Shown here piece after piece: positions 9,305-16,790 of a DNA stretch of 64,000 bases. Position numbers and translations under genes: made by a program. The notes under the pieces are model-generated. The model was not told the DNA's origin. It did not search any database and saw nothing but the letters and a program-made list of their open reading frames with translations. The stretch is from JAGVPT01 sp963827085. Its GTDB lineage: Bacteria > Bacteroidota > Ignavibacteria > UBA10030 > UBA8401. Every line of letters starts with the position of its first letter. The stretch's first letter is position 1. The DNA is taken from the NCBI GenBank assembly GCA_963827085.1, contig CAWGZY010000003.1:310001-374000 (forward strand), given 5' to 3'.

Positions 9305-10411
9305 TTAAGATTGGATACGTGGAAGGCGTGAAACTGCTTCATTTTTTCGCGGATCAACGACCTTTGCATATTTTTGAGTCATGACTACACTTCGATGTCC
9401 CATAAGCGCGGAAATTGTGTAGATGTCCGCGCCCATGGCATGAGCTAAAGTTCCGAAAGTGTGACGTGCCTTGTGTATTGATAGCGGGATCGTGATGCCA
9501 GCATTCTTGCCCCACCGCTTCAGAATCTTATCAACTGTCTGTCGGGAGGGCATTTTGAAAACAGATCCCGATTCATGATTGGTAAGTGTCTTTCCGGTTT
9601 TCTGCCGGTCAAGTTGTCTCTTCAAGATAGTGACTGCTTCTGGGTTTAAAAGAAAACTAACGGGTTGTTTCGTTTTTTGTCTCGCATATTGTAGACGGTC
9701 TGCATTAATCTGACGCCACTTCAAGTCAACTAAATCAATATAACTCAATCCCGTTAGGCACGAAAAGAAAAATGCGTCGCGCACAATAAGATTGCCACAT
9801 GTTGTCTTCGCGAGCTTTTTCAAATCCTCAACAGTCAAATACTTTGGTTCCAACTCGACAAGTTTAATCGTCACATCTTTGGCAGGACTGGCGAGAATTA
9901 TTTCGTCTTTTTCTGCCTGCTTCAGCACGCTCTTGAACTTGAAGAAATAGGCGGCAGCGGTGTTACGTCTCAAGCCGATTGCCTGAAGATGGTTTGCGTA
10001 GCGAACACACAAATCCCTGGATAGATTTTCGAACGTGAACTCGTCTTTTGAATCGAGCCGTAGAAATGCCTCAAACTGTTCAATCGCGTTCTTGTAGAGG
10101 TTTTGGGTCGTTCCGTGTTTTTGTTGAATTATCTTGTTAGCATATTGAAAAAATGATAATCCTCGTCTCTCCACAGGAATGCCGCTAATGGCCCCAATCA
10201 AGAACTGCTTTTCATGTTCAGCCCGCATGTGTTCCGCTGCCTGACGTTTTAACCGATCTTGGGACCTATCCCCTTTCAGCAAAATGCCGGTGGATTTCTG
10301 CCGCTGGCTTTTTCCGTCATAAATGTTGAGAAAGAGTCGGATCTTTCCACTTGGTAGCCTTCGTTCATTCACATGAACGCTGGCTATTCGGGCTGATTTT
10401 CTGTTTTCCAT
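9305..10411 (-). CDS. Tyrosine recombinase (integrase), IntDOT-like variant
   Basis: The 368-residue protein is read from MENRKSARIASV; the frame extends 19 residues upstream without a ribosome site. The N-terminal arm and SAM-like domain are followed by a catalytic domain with HKARHTFGTLA, LMGHRSVVMTQKYAKV (His-x-x-Arg, GH and the nucleophilic Tyr). The position of the first catalytic arginine reads TGLSYIDL, with Ser in place of Arg. The same substitution is known in IntDOT of Bacteroides conjugative transposons. It is homologous to the second integrase at 14208-15299 and, like it, is preceded by a hairpin and the 22-bp tRNA-Gly-like repeat. It is the only backbone gene left in the leftmost element. 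Confidence 0.9.
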   Translation of the reverse strand: MENRKSARIASVHVNERRLPSGKIRLFLNIYDGKSQRQKSTGILLKGDRSQDRLKRQAAEHMRAEHEKQFLIGAISGIPVERRGLSFFQYANKIIQQKHGTTQNLYKNAIEQFEAFLRLDSKDEFTFENLSRDLCVRYANHLQAIGLRRNTAAAYFFKFKSVLKQAEKDEIILASPAKDVTIKLVELEPKYLTVEDLKKLAKTTCGNLIVRDAFFFSCLTGLSYIDLVDLKWRQINADRLQYARQKTKQPVSFLLNPEAVTILKRQLDRQKTGKTLTNHESGSVFKMPSRQTVDKILKRWGKNAGITIPLSIHKARHTFGTLAHAMGADIYTISALMGHRSVVMTQKYAKVVDPRKNEAVSRLPRIQS

Positions 10412-10471
10412 GTCAAGCGCCTTTTCCGTGCAATAAATGTGCAATAAAATTGGGTCAAACACAAACAAAAA

Positions 10472-10500
10472 AGGGCAACTACCAATTCGGTAATTGCCCT
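10472..10500 (-). terminator. Intrinsic terminator upstream of the first integrase
   Basis: AGGGCAACTACC (10472-10483) pairs with GGTAATTGCCCT (10489-10500), with one C-A mismatch. On the minus strand the stem is followed by TTTTTTG. It lies between the att-like repeat and the integrase start and would shield the integrase from transcription entering across the attachment site. An equivalent hairpin precedes the second integrase. The rest of 10501-10776 holds only the att repeat and a conserved element end. Confidence 0.7.
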
Positions 10501-10575
10501 GTATTGTGTTATATATTAACGAATTACACGGCTTTTGTTTTCCTATGTTTTTCTTTGTTTTACCCCAGAGCTTTC

Positions 10576-10597
10576 TACCACTGAATTACTCCCGCAG
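10576..10597 (-). repeat. Attachment-site core, copy A (5' end of tRNA-Gly)
   Basis: The 22 bases are identical to 15456-15477. On the minus strand they contain GCGGGAGTAATTCAGTGGTA, which matches the acceptor-stem 5' strand and D-arm of bacterial tRNA-Gly. The remaining tRNA sequence does not follow, so no intact tRNA is present. Position next to an integrase gene and exact duplication 4880 bases away support a recombination core (att). Confidence 0.8.
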
Positions 10598-10691
10598 ACC
10601 AATTAGGCGATAAATCTAATGTTTTAGAGAAATTTGGGCTAACTCCCTAGCGTGTGGCACAAATATGGAACAGAAACTTTTAACTATATTA

Positions 10692-10723
10692 ACAAATGTA
10701 ATTCAACAGACTGCAAATTGCAA
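10692..10723. repeat. Conserved element end, copy A
   Basis: A 32-base stretch beginning ACAAATGTAATTCAACAGAC matches 15575-15606 at all but two positions. Each copy lies about 95 bases inside the att repeat, before the first cargo stop codon. It marks homologous ends of two neighbouring elements and may be an integrase arm or accessory-factor site. Confidence 0.6.
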
Positions 10724-10776
10724 TAATTCTCTTTCTGTTCAGCTTAAACGATCTATTAGCTAGTATGCAATTTATC

Positions 10777-11337
10777 TTATTCTTCGATAACCGCGTTATC
10801 GATACTAACGCTTTTTGAATTCGTAGATACGTGTCCTATAACCTTAACTGAAAAATTAAAAACCTCTTTCCCTATAATAGCACCTCGCATTTTCACTGAG
10901 TATGAATCATTCACAATAATCTTATCGGCTTCCTTTTTAGTTTGCCTATCTGCGAGTTGTATTTTTTCGATTTTTGATAGCGGATGATGACTGTCAGCTA
11001 ATCCTGTAGCTCGGTCAGCCATTAAATGATAAAGATTATCGGATAAGGAAGTAATTTCGTGCTGCAACGAAGATCTTTTTGATTGCCAAGAATCGAGAGA
11101 TGTTCTTGCAGTATTACTCCACTCACCTTCTTTGTATTTGCTTACGAATGATTGCAGCGCATTAATCGCATCGTCACAAGCCTTTATTTTGACATCATAA
11201 TCGGACGTACGTTCGATTGTAAGTTCAGAAGCTTCTTGTATCCTCTGGACGTTATCGTAATCAGCTTTTGGATCAGAGCATGATGGCAGGAACAATAATA
11301 AAGAAATCGCCAAAAATGATAATCTTAATGTTTTCAT
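10777..11337 (-). CDS. Lipoprotein, cargo of integrative element
   Basis: The 186-residue product starts MKTLRLSFLAISLLLFLPSC, a type II signal peptide with lipobox LPSC and Ser-Asp after the cysteine. The mature part is charged and helical (a coiled-coil-like region about residues 40-120) and then has a small beta-rich end (VKMRGAIIGKEVFNFSVKVI). It is anchored in a membrane facing the periplasm. It is the last gene of a cargo set with the two genes upstream. No family is recognised. A lipoprotein gene also occurs in the cargo set of the neighbouring element (16022-16405), which suggests a shared theme of envelope proteins. Confidence 0.7.
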   Translation of the reverse strand: MKTLRLSFLAISLLLFLPSCSDPKADYDNVQRIQEASELTIERTSDYDVKIKACDDAINALQSFVSKYKEGEWSNTARTSLDSWQSKRSSLQHEITSLSDNLYHLMADRATGLADSHHPLSKIEKIQLADRQTKKEADKIIVNDSYSVKMRGAIIGKEVFNFSVKVIGHVSTNSKSVSIDNAVIEE

Positions 11338-11404
11338 ATGAATACCCCTTTCTTATGTTGTAGAAAATTTACAATAGTTTTCTCCGAGCGATCCAAAGGA
11401 TTGA

Positions 11405-11890
11405 TTAGGCTGCTGGAGGTTGGATACTTTTTAATACAACTTTAGAGCATTCTATCATTCTACTCTGCGCTTCCAGTAACGATCTTGTTTCGAGTGACTT
11501 ATTATCAATATGAAGATGTTTTACAGGAACATATTCCTGAAGACGTAATGCAAGCTCGTTCAATGAACTATTCAAAGATGACTCTTGCTTATTCGTAAGG
11601 TCTAACATCACTTGAATACGAAGCACAAGGTTAACAGTTCGTCCATAATCAACACCGGCTGTGCTCTGCGGGTCTGAAACCACCATAAGTTCAGAAATTG
11701 AATCAAGAATACGATCATGTCTTTTTTCCTTAAACCGAGATAATTCTTCACCTCGAATTTGTTCCGAGATTTTTTGGCGTTCAGCTTTAATGACGGCTCT
11801 TGTCACAAGGAACTGGGACCACGTAGTTACAATTACTACGAAAACTGTACTAACAGCTCCAATTATAGCAGCGAATATTACTTCTGACAT
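11405..11890 (-). CDS. Membrane-anchored helical protein, cargo
   Basis: The ATG at 11890 is preferred over an upstream TTG because it has GGAA 6 bases before it. The 161-residue protein begins with one membrane helix (VIFAAIIGAVSTVFVVIVTT) followed by a basic coiled-coil-like cytoplasmic region (KAERQKISEQIRGEELSRFK) and further helices. The arrangement resembles small single-span phage or plasmid proteins of unknown role. It starts 17 bases downstream of the previous gene's stop and is probably co-transcribed with it. No catalytic motif is visible. Confidence 0.6.
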   Translation of the reverse strand: MSEVIFAAIIGAVSTVFVVIVTTWSQFLVTRAVIKAERQKISEQIRGEELSRFKEKRHDRILDSISELMVVSDPQSTAGVDYGRTVNLVLRIQVMLDLTNKQESSLNSSLNELALRLQEYVPVKHLHIDNKSLETRSLLEAQSRMIECSKVVLKSIQPPAA

Positions 11891-11906
11891 TTGATATTCC
11901 GACAAC

Positions 11907-12332
11907 CTAATTTTTGTTGCTTTTGTATTTGATAGTAATACGATAATAAAAAGTATGAGAACATGATCTATATATACGTCTACCTTTTGGAGAACCTTCT
12001 TGCCCTATGCAAATTGAAAAATCCTCAACGTACATTTGTTTTTCGTGAACCATTTTTCTAATAATGTCGTCCAATAAAATCCCTCCTTTAAAACAAAATT
12101 CATTATGACAATCTACAGCAGGCTGCATATTACTAATTCCAAACACATTATGATGGGATGCATAGGAATCAAGATTTGAAAAATCAACAGGTTCAAAACT
12201 ATCAGATTCTGCTGTTTCAACTTTAATATCTTCAATCTCTGGGAAAGCTTCAATAAAAGGCACTCGCCTACCGAGAAAAGGAGTGTTTTGACTGTAAATA
12301 TCAGAAGCTTTAAGTCTATTTCTACTTGCCAT
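11907..12332 (-). CDS. Hypothetical cargo protein
   Basis: A Shine-Dalgarno sequence TTGGAGAT lies 6 bases before the ATG at 12332, giving 141 residues; an upstream ATG adds six. The product has an acidic linker (EIEDIKVETAESDSFE) and a C-terminal half with paired Cys and His residues (VDCHNEFCFKGG, then SICIGQEGSPKGRR and YRSCSHTFYY) that could bind a metal. It is not an HNH motif that I can confirm. It is first in the cargo set and lies directly downstream of the element backbone (rep ends at 12511). Confidence 0.55.
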   Translation of the reverse strand: MASRNRLKASDIYSQNTPFLGRRVPFIEAFPEIEDIKVETAESDSFEPVDFSNLDSYASHHNVFGISNMQPAVDCHNEFCFKGGILLDDIIRKMVHEKQMYVEDFSICIGQEGSPKGRRIYRSCSHTFYYRITIKYKSNKN

Positions 12333-12510
12333 AATTAAATCTCCAATCAAGAATCTGTTGTGAAAGGAAACTACCTAATTATAATCAGATTTAGTAAGTA
12401 TCTGGTCATTGTTAAAAAGATAGGTTCACCCCTTGGGATTTTTTTAATCTAAGCAAAATATTGTATATAGTCAACTTGTGTCATAGTATTCATTCATGTA
12501 CCTCACACCC

Positions 12511-13362
12511 TCATTTTTCATATTTTGCCCTATCTAAATCATCGCAAAAAACTGACAACCTACTTCCCTCTTCAGGTTTCAAGATTAAACGTAATCCTGA
12601 ATGCTTCTTTCTTCCTAGAAGTTTTTTATACCAATTACGAAACAACCTCACAGCTTTTGGGTTTGTCGAAACGTATAACTTCTCGTTCTTCACACTACGA
12701 GAAGCTCCCCAAAACCTTCCAACCCAAATGCTGTATATCTCTCCGGTCACCTCATCAATATTACCCTCATATACTTTTTGCCCTTTCTTAATCAGGTATT
12801 TAGTAGCATACCAAAAAGTAAAGCCATTAGAATAAATCAACTTGAGATCGGTTGAAGCCTTCATTGCCTTAATATCATTCAACTGCTTCGTGACACTAAG
12901 CCAAAGATACGTCAGATATTTGAAGCGATTTAAGTCTTCAACACTTTCCCTAAATCGTATTTGAATATTTTTTCTCACTTCTATTTTCTGCCATTCAAAG
13001 AATTCTTCGACCTTAACATCCTCTAGCCACATATGAAAATGGACGGCACCCCGTGTTTGAAATTCCAATACCCATACGTAGCCAACACTTGAACCCATTG
13101 CGCTCCGAAACCGAGTCAAAAAATGATTAATATGCTGTTTCGACAACATACAGTTTCGATTATTCTTTGCATACGTAACCGTGAAAAAGTATTTAAACTT
13201 TTCTGCGTTGTTCAGAACTAACCGAGCAAGCCTACGCCGAGAGCTATCCGACATGCCTCTTATATCTCCGCGTTTTCTATGCGTCAACTTCATATTTTGC
13301 AGCCGTCTATTTTCAACTCGAATCATCACCGACCTCGGATTAACTTCGACTTCCGAAGGCAT
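12511..13362 (-). CDS. Rolling-circle-type HUH replication protein
   Basis: The 283-residue protein carries a FFTVTYAKN strand (motif I-like), an HUH motif VHFHMWLE (His108, His110), and FTFWYATKYLIKKGQ, where a Tyr followed by K fits the nucleophile motif of rolling-circle Rep proteins. VGRFWGAS near the C-terminus is also typical of Rep proteins. It would nick an origin and start leading-strand replication or transfer of the excised element. The start overlaps a 44-codon ORF, suggesting translational coupling. The 3' end is duplicated as a remnant at 17748-17845. Confidence 0.85.
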   Translation of the reverse strand: MPSEVEVNPRSVMIRVENRRLQNMKLTHRKRGDIRGMSDSSRRRLARLVLNNAEKFKYFFTVTYAKNNRNCMLSKQHINHFLTRFRSAMGSSVGYVWVLEFQTRGAVHFHMWLEDVKVEEFFEWQKIEVRKNIQIRFRESVEDLNRFKYLTYLWLSVTKQLNDIKAMKASTDLKLIYSNGFTFWYATKYLIKKGQKVYEGNIDEVTGEIYSIWVGRFWGASRSVKNEKLYVSTNPKAVRLFRNWYKKLLGRKKHSGLRLILKPEEGSRLSVFCDDLDRAKYEK

Positions 13363-13474
13363 CTAAAGCATCCTTAACAGGCAATAAAACAGCCCGACCA
13401 CCAACACATACCCCATTTTGGCTTTGAGATATGATAAATATAAACAAGCGTGAAGCCTTAGACGCCCTACCCAT
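13340..13474 (-). CDS. Putative 44-residue protein bridging xis-like and rep genes
   Basis: The ATG overlaps the last 8 bases of the HTH gene and the stop lies 23 bases inside rep, so all three frames interlock. The peptide reads MGRASKASRLFIFIISQSQN at its start, with GVCVGGRAVLLPVKDALDAF after it. It fills the only gap in the element's minus-strand gene chain. Coupled overlaps are the main evidence. No homology is recognised. Confidence 0.45.
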   Translation of the reverse strand: MGRASKASRLFIFIISQSQNGVCVGGRAVLLPVKDALDAFGSRS

Positions 13475-13745
13475 TTTTTTTCTCCTCGGCTTTTATACGG
13501 TTTCTAAACACCCAATCCATTAATTCCCTCCTTTTAAAGAAAATCATTTTTCCACATGGCTTAAAATATTGAATCTCCTTTCTGTGTATTAGTTTATAAA
13601 TGTGACTTTTTGAACAGCGCAGAAACTGACTGGCATCATTTACGTCCAAAGGACGAAGACATTCATCGATCAGCTTCTTTTTTGCTTCCTCAAATTCTTC
13701 TTTAAACACTCTTCTAAGAATAAACTCCAGCTCATTTCGTTTCAT
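13467..13745 (-). CDS. Excisionase-like helix-turn-helix protein
   Basis: The 92-residue product holds LDVNDASQFLRCSKSHIYKL followed by IHRKEIQYFKPCGKMIFFKR, the HTH_17/MerR-like winged helix used by excisionases and small regulators of integrative elements in Bacteroidota. The N-terminal 40 residues are basic and helical. It is encoded next to a palindrome-rich region that could hold its binding sites and lies two genes downstream of the integrase. I infer directionality control of integration or regulation of rep. Confidence 0.85.
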   Translation of the reverse strand: MKRNELEFILRRVFKEEFEEAKKKLIDECLRPLDVNDASQFLRCSKSHIYKLIHRKEIQYFKPCGKMIFFKRRELMDWVFRNRIKAEEKKNG

Positions 13746-14207
13746 ATTATTTAACCTAATAGTAAATTGTTAGAGACTATCAGGCGTTTAATCCCAAAGT
13801 ACTTATTTAGACTTATACAGCTTCCTATTTTAGTTTACAACAGCGTAGCAAGATTAAACGCCCATTAATACCGACACACACCAAAAGGTGTCAACAACTG
13901 CGTTTAACCTCGCTCATCCGAAGAGGATTCGGTAGGAGACTAGAAGAGGCCGGCGAAGATACCGGCTTTAGCGGGGCTTGAAGCGCAAACATGTAAAACA
14001 GCAAACAGCTTACATACTCACTAATAATTTTGCGGGTCGTTCCTCTCTCCGATCGAGGCTACGATTCACGCGCAAAATTTTTTCCTCTCATGTCATATTT
14101 TGTCCTCCTATGTTTTCGCAAATATACTTAACTCTGTAACTCCTGTCAAGCTACTAGAATCTACCGTATAGAATCTCCTACTATAGACGACTAAAAGCTA
14201 CGAAATG
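13746..14207. other. Palindrome-rich gap: candidate origin and control region
   Basis: No gene is supported in these 462 bases. They contain an 11-bp perfect inverted repeat GGCGTTTAATC (13783-13793) and GATTAAACGCC (13852-13862), a third GCGTTTAA at 13900-13907, a hairpin ACACC-AAAA-GGTGT (13878-13891), a GCCGG/CCGGC hairpin (13949-13966), and AATTTTGCG/CGCAAAATT arms (14026-14034, 14071-14079). Such clustering between int and xis/rep fits a double-strand origin for the HUH Rep, or Xis and Int sites. Confidence 0.45.
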
Positions 14208-15299
14208 TTACACTTCAATCGACGGCAACATTCCGACAGCCTGTTTCTTCCTCTCATCGACCACCCTGGCATAAATTTGCGTCGTTCCTAGGTTCTTATG
14301 CCCTAGAAGTTTTGACACCGTATAAATGTCAATTCCGCTCGTCAGCGATAGCGTAGCAAAGGTATGTCGAGACTTATGAAACGAAACTACTTTCGTAATC
14401 CCCGCCCTTTTCGCCCATCTTCTCAAAACCTTGTCAACCGTTGATCGACGAGGTAAACGGAAGACAACATTATCCGAGAGGTCGTTTAGAATCTTTTCCG
14501 TCTTCCCTACCATGCTTTGCACTTCCAGTATTTTGATCGCTTGCGAGCTTAACGGCAACCGTTCAGCACTACCTGTTTTTTGTTGCGTGAACTCAATATA
14601 TCCATCACGTACGCGATCCCAGGTTAGCGCCCTAACATCGGAATAACGCAGACCACAGAAACAACAAAATAGAAATGCCGACTTTACGTTATCATTTCCG
14701 CATTCAGTAGCCCAGAGTTTCTTAATCTCATCCAACGTCAAGAACACCGGCAGTTTTTCCACTTTTCTAATATGCACTTGAGAAGCTGGATTCGTAGGCA
14801 AGATATTTTCTCTAACCGCTTCATTTAGTCCATGTTTTATCCTTGCTAAATATTTTTGAGCAGTATTTGCCGATACTTTTTTCAACAAGTACAATTTGAA
14901 GCCCTCAAAGAATTCTTTGCTCAATTCGCCAAAGAGTATTCTTTCGCCCTTAAATCCAACCAAATGACTAATTGCATCCAAGTACCCTTTCTTTGTTAGT
15001 TCATGTTCCTTTCGATCAACCACCTTGCAGAAATATTCAATAAAGCTCGACTTCCTGCTATACATCGCAGTAAAGCCGAATAGATCAGATTGAAATTCTA
15101 ATTCTCTTTTTGCCCTTATTAACTCCGCAAGATGAAGAATTTTCCTATTTTCATCACGACTGCCATTCAAATACATCCCAAGACTCTCAAACCGTCGGAC
15201 ACCATGAGTGTAAATGTCCAACCGCAACCCAACGTTCCCGCTAGGTAATCTTCTCTTCCTTAACCGTACACCCATAGAGAACCCAACGACAAACAACAT
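14208..15299 (-). CDS. Tyrosine recombinase (integrase) of the central element
   Basis: The 363-residue protein has an arm-binding N-terminus (LRKRRLPSGNVGLRLDIYTH), a core-binding domain with AQKYLARIKHGLNEAV, and a full catalytic set: CGLRYSDV (Arg I), a beta-strand Lys region, HKSRHTFATL, GHKNLGTTQIYARV with the nucleophilic Tyr. Met9 (15275) is an alternative start. It is homologous to the integrase at 9305-10411 along its length but keeps the first arginine. It is adjacent to att copy B, so it probably acts on the tRNA-Gly 5' core. Confidence 0.92.
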   Translation of the reverse strand: MLFVVGFSMGVRLRKRRLPSGNVGLRLDIYTHGVRRFESLGMYLNGSRDENRKILHLAELIRAKRELEFQSDLFGFTAMYSRKSSFIEYFCKVVDRKEHELTKKGYLDAISHLVGFKGERILFGELSKEFFEGFKLYLLKKVSANTAQKYLARIKHGLNEAVRENILPTNPASQVHIRKVEKLPVFLTLDEIKKLWATECGNDNVKSAFLFCCFCGLRYSDVRALTWDRVRDGYIEFTQQKTGSAERLPLSSQAIKILEVQSMVGKTEKILNDLSDNVVFRLPRRSTVDKVLRRWAKRAGITKVVSFHKSRHTFATLSLTSGIDIYTVSKLLGHKNLGTTQIYARVVDERKKQAVGMLPSIEV

Positions 15300-15352
15300 T
15301 AATCATAAACGCTCCATAATTTGTGGCAAAAAATTTCACCCACCTAAAACAG

Positions 15353-15387
15353 AAATGGGCTAACACCGATAAGGTATTAACCCATTT
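15353..15387 (-). terminator. Hairpin upstream of the second integrase
   Basis: AAATGGGCTAACACC (15353-15367) pairs with GGTATTAACCCATTT (15373-15387) with two mismatches. On the minus strand it is followed by CTGTTTT. Its position between int and att repeat matches the terminator at 10472-10500 and indicates a conserved element layout. The rest of 15300-15674 holds only att copy B and the conserved element end. Confidence 0.6.
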
Positions 15388-15455
15388 ACTCTAAAACTAA
15401 TTAATTTATTCGTCTTTTATTAACTCATTCTTTCTTTTGGCCTGCCATATTCTGA

Positions 15456-15477
15456 TACCACTGAATTACTCCCGCAG
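15456..15477 (-). repeat. Attachment-site core, copy B (5' end of tRNA-Gly)
   Basis: The 22 bases are identical to 10576-10597 and contain the tRNA-Gly 5' end on the minus strand. Flanks on the integrase side differ between the copies, while flanks on the other side are related but diverged. This copy separates the central element from the cargo operon at 15675-17585. Confidence 0.8.
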
Positions 15478-15574
15478 TCATAAACAACCAATAAATCCAA
15501 CTAATTCTAAGGTTTTTTCTCTCGATTTCGGCCTTGCGGCACATTAGCGGAACAAAATATTCTCAATTACACCT

Positions 15575-15606
15575 ACAAATGTAACTCAACAGACTCCAAA
15601 TTGCAA
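15575..15606. repeat. Conserved element end, copy B
   Basis: This is the second copy of the 32-base stretch described at 10692-10723. It shows that the sequence to the right of att copy B begins like the central element does and therefore belongs to a third, related element. Confidence 0.6.
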
Positions 15607-15674
15607 CGTTTCTCTTTGTCGATACTCGGCTACTTTGAAACTTAAGAGAAATTACCGATATGAAAAATAACAAA

Positions 15675-16022
15675 TCAGCTTTTATGACGAGCCTTAATAG
15701 AATCTATTGCCCTAACCAGCTCTAGCCTATCCTCGGGCAGTAGTGCTTCAAAACTTAAATTAGAATCCTCTTTTTCTGCAAGTTTCGCTATCAGAGAATC
15801 GACCCGACTCTGAAGAACATTATTTTTAATCTTTAGAGAAGTAATCTCTGCATGAAACTCAATTTCCCTATTATGAAGTTTAGAATTTATCAATAGAAGT
15901 CGCGATAGAAACTTTTGCACCTTCGGGTTTGCCGCTTTCATAATCAGTTGAAGGCTTTTAGGAACCAATGATATTTCTTTCATAGTTCTTCTCGTTTTAG
16001 CAGAATTTTTATGCGCAAACAT
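15675..16022 (-). CDS. Small helical cargo protein
   Basis: The 115-residue protein is mostly helical with a coiled-coil stretch (EIEFHAEITSLKIKNNVLQS, then VDSLIAKLAEKED). It has no signal peptide or membrane span. Its ATG overlaps the stop of the upstream lipoprotein gene by one base, so the two are coupled. It is the last gene in a four-gene minus-strand cargo operon. The family is not recognised. Confidence 0.6.
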   Translation of the reverse strand: MFAHKNSAKTRRTMKEISLVPKSLQLIMKAANPKVQKFLSRLLLINSKLHNREIEFHAEITSLKIKNNVLQSRVDSLIAKLAEKEDSNLSFEALLPEDRLELVRAIDSIKARHKS

Positions 16023-16405
16023 TACCTCTGATCCGAATAATCTGTCTCGTCCGAATCTTTTTCCTTCTCAGCCTCAGCTGTCTCCACTTTTTCAATTTCC
16101 CGCTGAAGCGATATCCACAGGTACCGTTCCCGTCCCGTTTTCAACAGTGAAGTAGGTTCTATTGAAAGGCGGTTCACCTCTCTGACCCTAATTGCCTCTC
16201 CTCCCTTTAAATACCAAACTCCTCCCTCGCCATCCGATGCGTAAGCTCCACCGTCAGCTACTGCCCTTAATTCCAGAAATGTCACATCAGCGAATGTTTT
16301 CGATTTCGCAATTTCGTTCTTGGCTTTTCTCTCCGACTCATCGGAATTACATGACACAAGAGAAGCAGCACACAACATGATCAGTATTGGTACAAATTTA
16401 GCCAT
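16022..16405 (-). CDS. Lipoprotein, cargo of degenerate element
   Basis: The 127-residue protein begins MAKFVPILIMLCAASLVSC, a lipoprotein signal peptide with lipobox LVSC followed by Asn-Ser. The mature part contains FLELRAVADGGAYASDGEGG, VWYLKGGEAIRV and SLLKTGRERYLWISLQREIE, and ends in a very acidic tail. It overlaps the next upstream membrane-protein gene by 8 bases. It is unrelated in sequence to the lipoprotein of the central element, although it occupies a similar cargo role. Confidence 0.65.
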   Translation of the reverse strand: MAKFVPILIMLCAASLVSCNSDESERKAKNEIAKSKTFADVTFLELRAVADGGAYASDGEGGVWYLKGGEAIRVREVNRLSIEPTSLLKTGRERYLWISLQREIEKVETAEAEKEKDSDETDYSDQR

Positions 16406-16733
16406 TGGGTTCTCCCTTCTTTACAAATGATTCCTTGATAAAGAATATCGATACCAACAATAGTATACCACAAGCAACATCCAAGTAAGTCCACGTATGA
16501 CGAGACAAGCGAACCGGAACGACCGGATTAAACAATACAGCCACACAACCGAATACCCAACTCCAAAATATTATATTTTTCGAATGTGACATATAAGAAC
16601 AAAAAACCGATACTCCGCAAACAACCCACCTAAGAACTACGAAATAATCATATCCGTGTTTCCCAGAAGCCCATAACAGAACTCCACTTGCAACAACTCG
16701 AGATACGACAGAAAAGACTAAATATTCTCTCAT
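16398..16733 (-). CDS. Small polytopic membrane protein, cargo
   Basis: The 111-residue protein has about four hydrophobic segments (YLVFSVVSRVVASGVLLWAS, FVVLRWVVCGVSVFCSY, IIFWSWVFGCVAVLF, YLDVACGILLLVSIFFI) and ends with a short charged tail. GGGAGA precedes the ATG by 6 bases. It overlaps the downstream lipoprotein gene by 8 bases. The family is not recognised; small four-helix proteins of this kind are common phage or plasmid accessory genes. Confidence 0.65.
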   Translation of the reverse strand: MREYLVFSVVSRVVASGVLLWASGKHGYDYFVVLRWVVCGVSVFCSYMSHSKNIIFWSWVFGCVAVLFNPVVPVRLSRHTWTYLDVACGILLLVSIFFIKESFVKKGEPNG

Positions 16734-16790
16734 GTTTTCTCCCTTTAACTACCTTTCCGATATCTTATTTCTTTTCATGCAAAACAAATA

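Larger units (their letters stand above)
10576..15477. mobile_element. Small integrative element with HUH Rep, excisionase-like and integrase genes
   Basis: A unit of 4.88 kb is bounded by identical 22-bp repeats. In order on the minus strand it holds integrase, a palindrome-rich gap, an excisionase-like HTH, a 44-codon ORF, a rolling-circle-type rep and three cargo genes. All genes point the same way. I infer excision by Int and Xis to a circle that can replicate through Rep. No relaxase coupling protein or conjugation genes are present, so transfer would need help. Conserved backbone fragments on both sides show that sister elements sit next to it. Confidence 0.75.

Noticed and set aside
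10576..15477. A functional tRNA-Gly gene
   Set aside because: Only the first 20 or so bases match. No anticodon arm, T arm or 3' acceptor strand follows at either copy.
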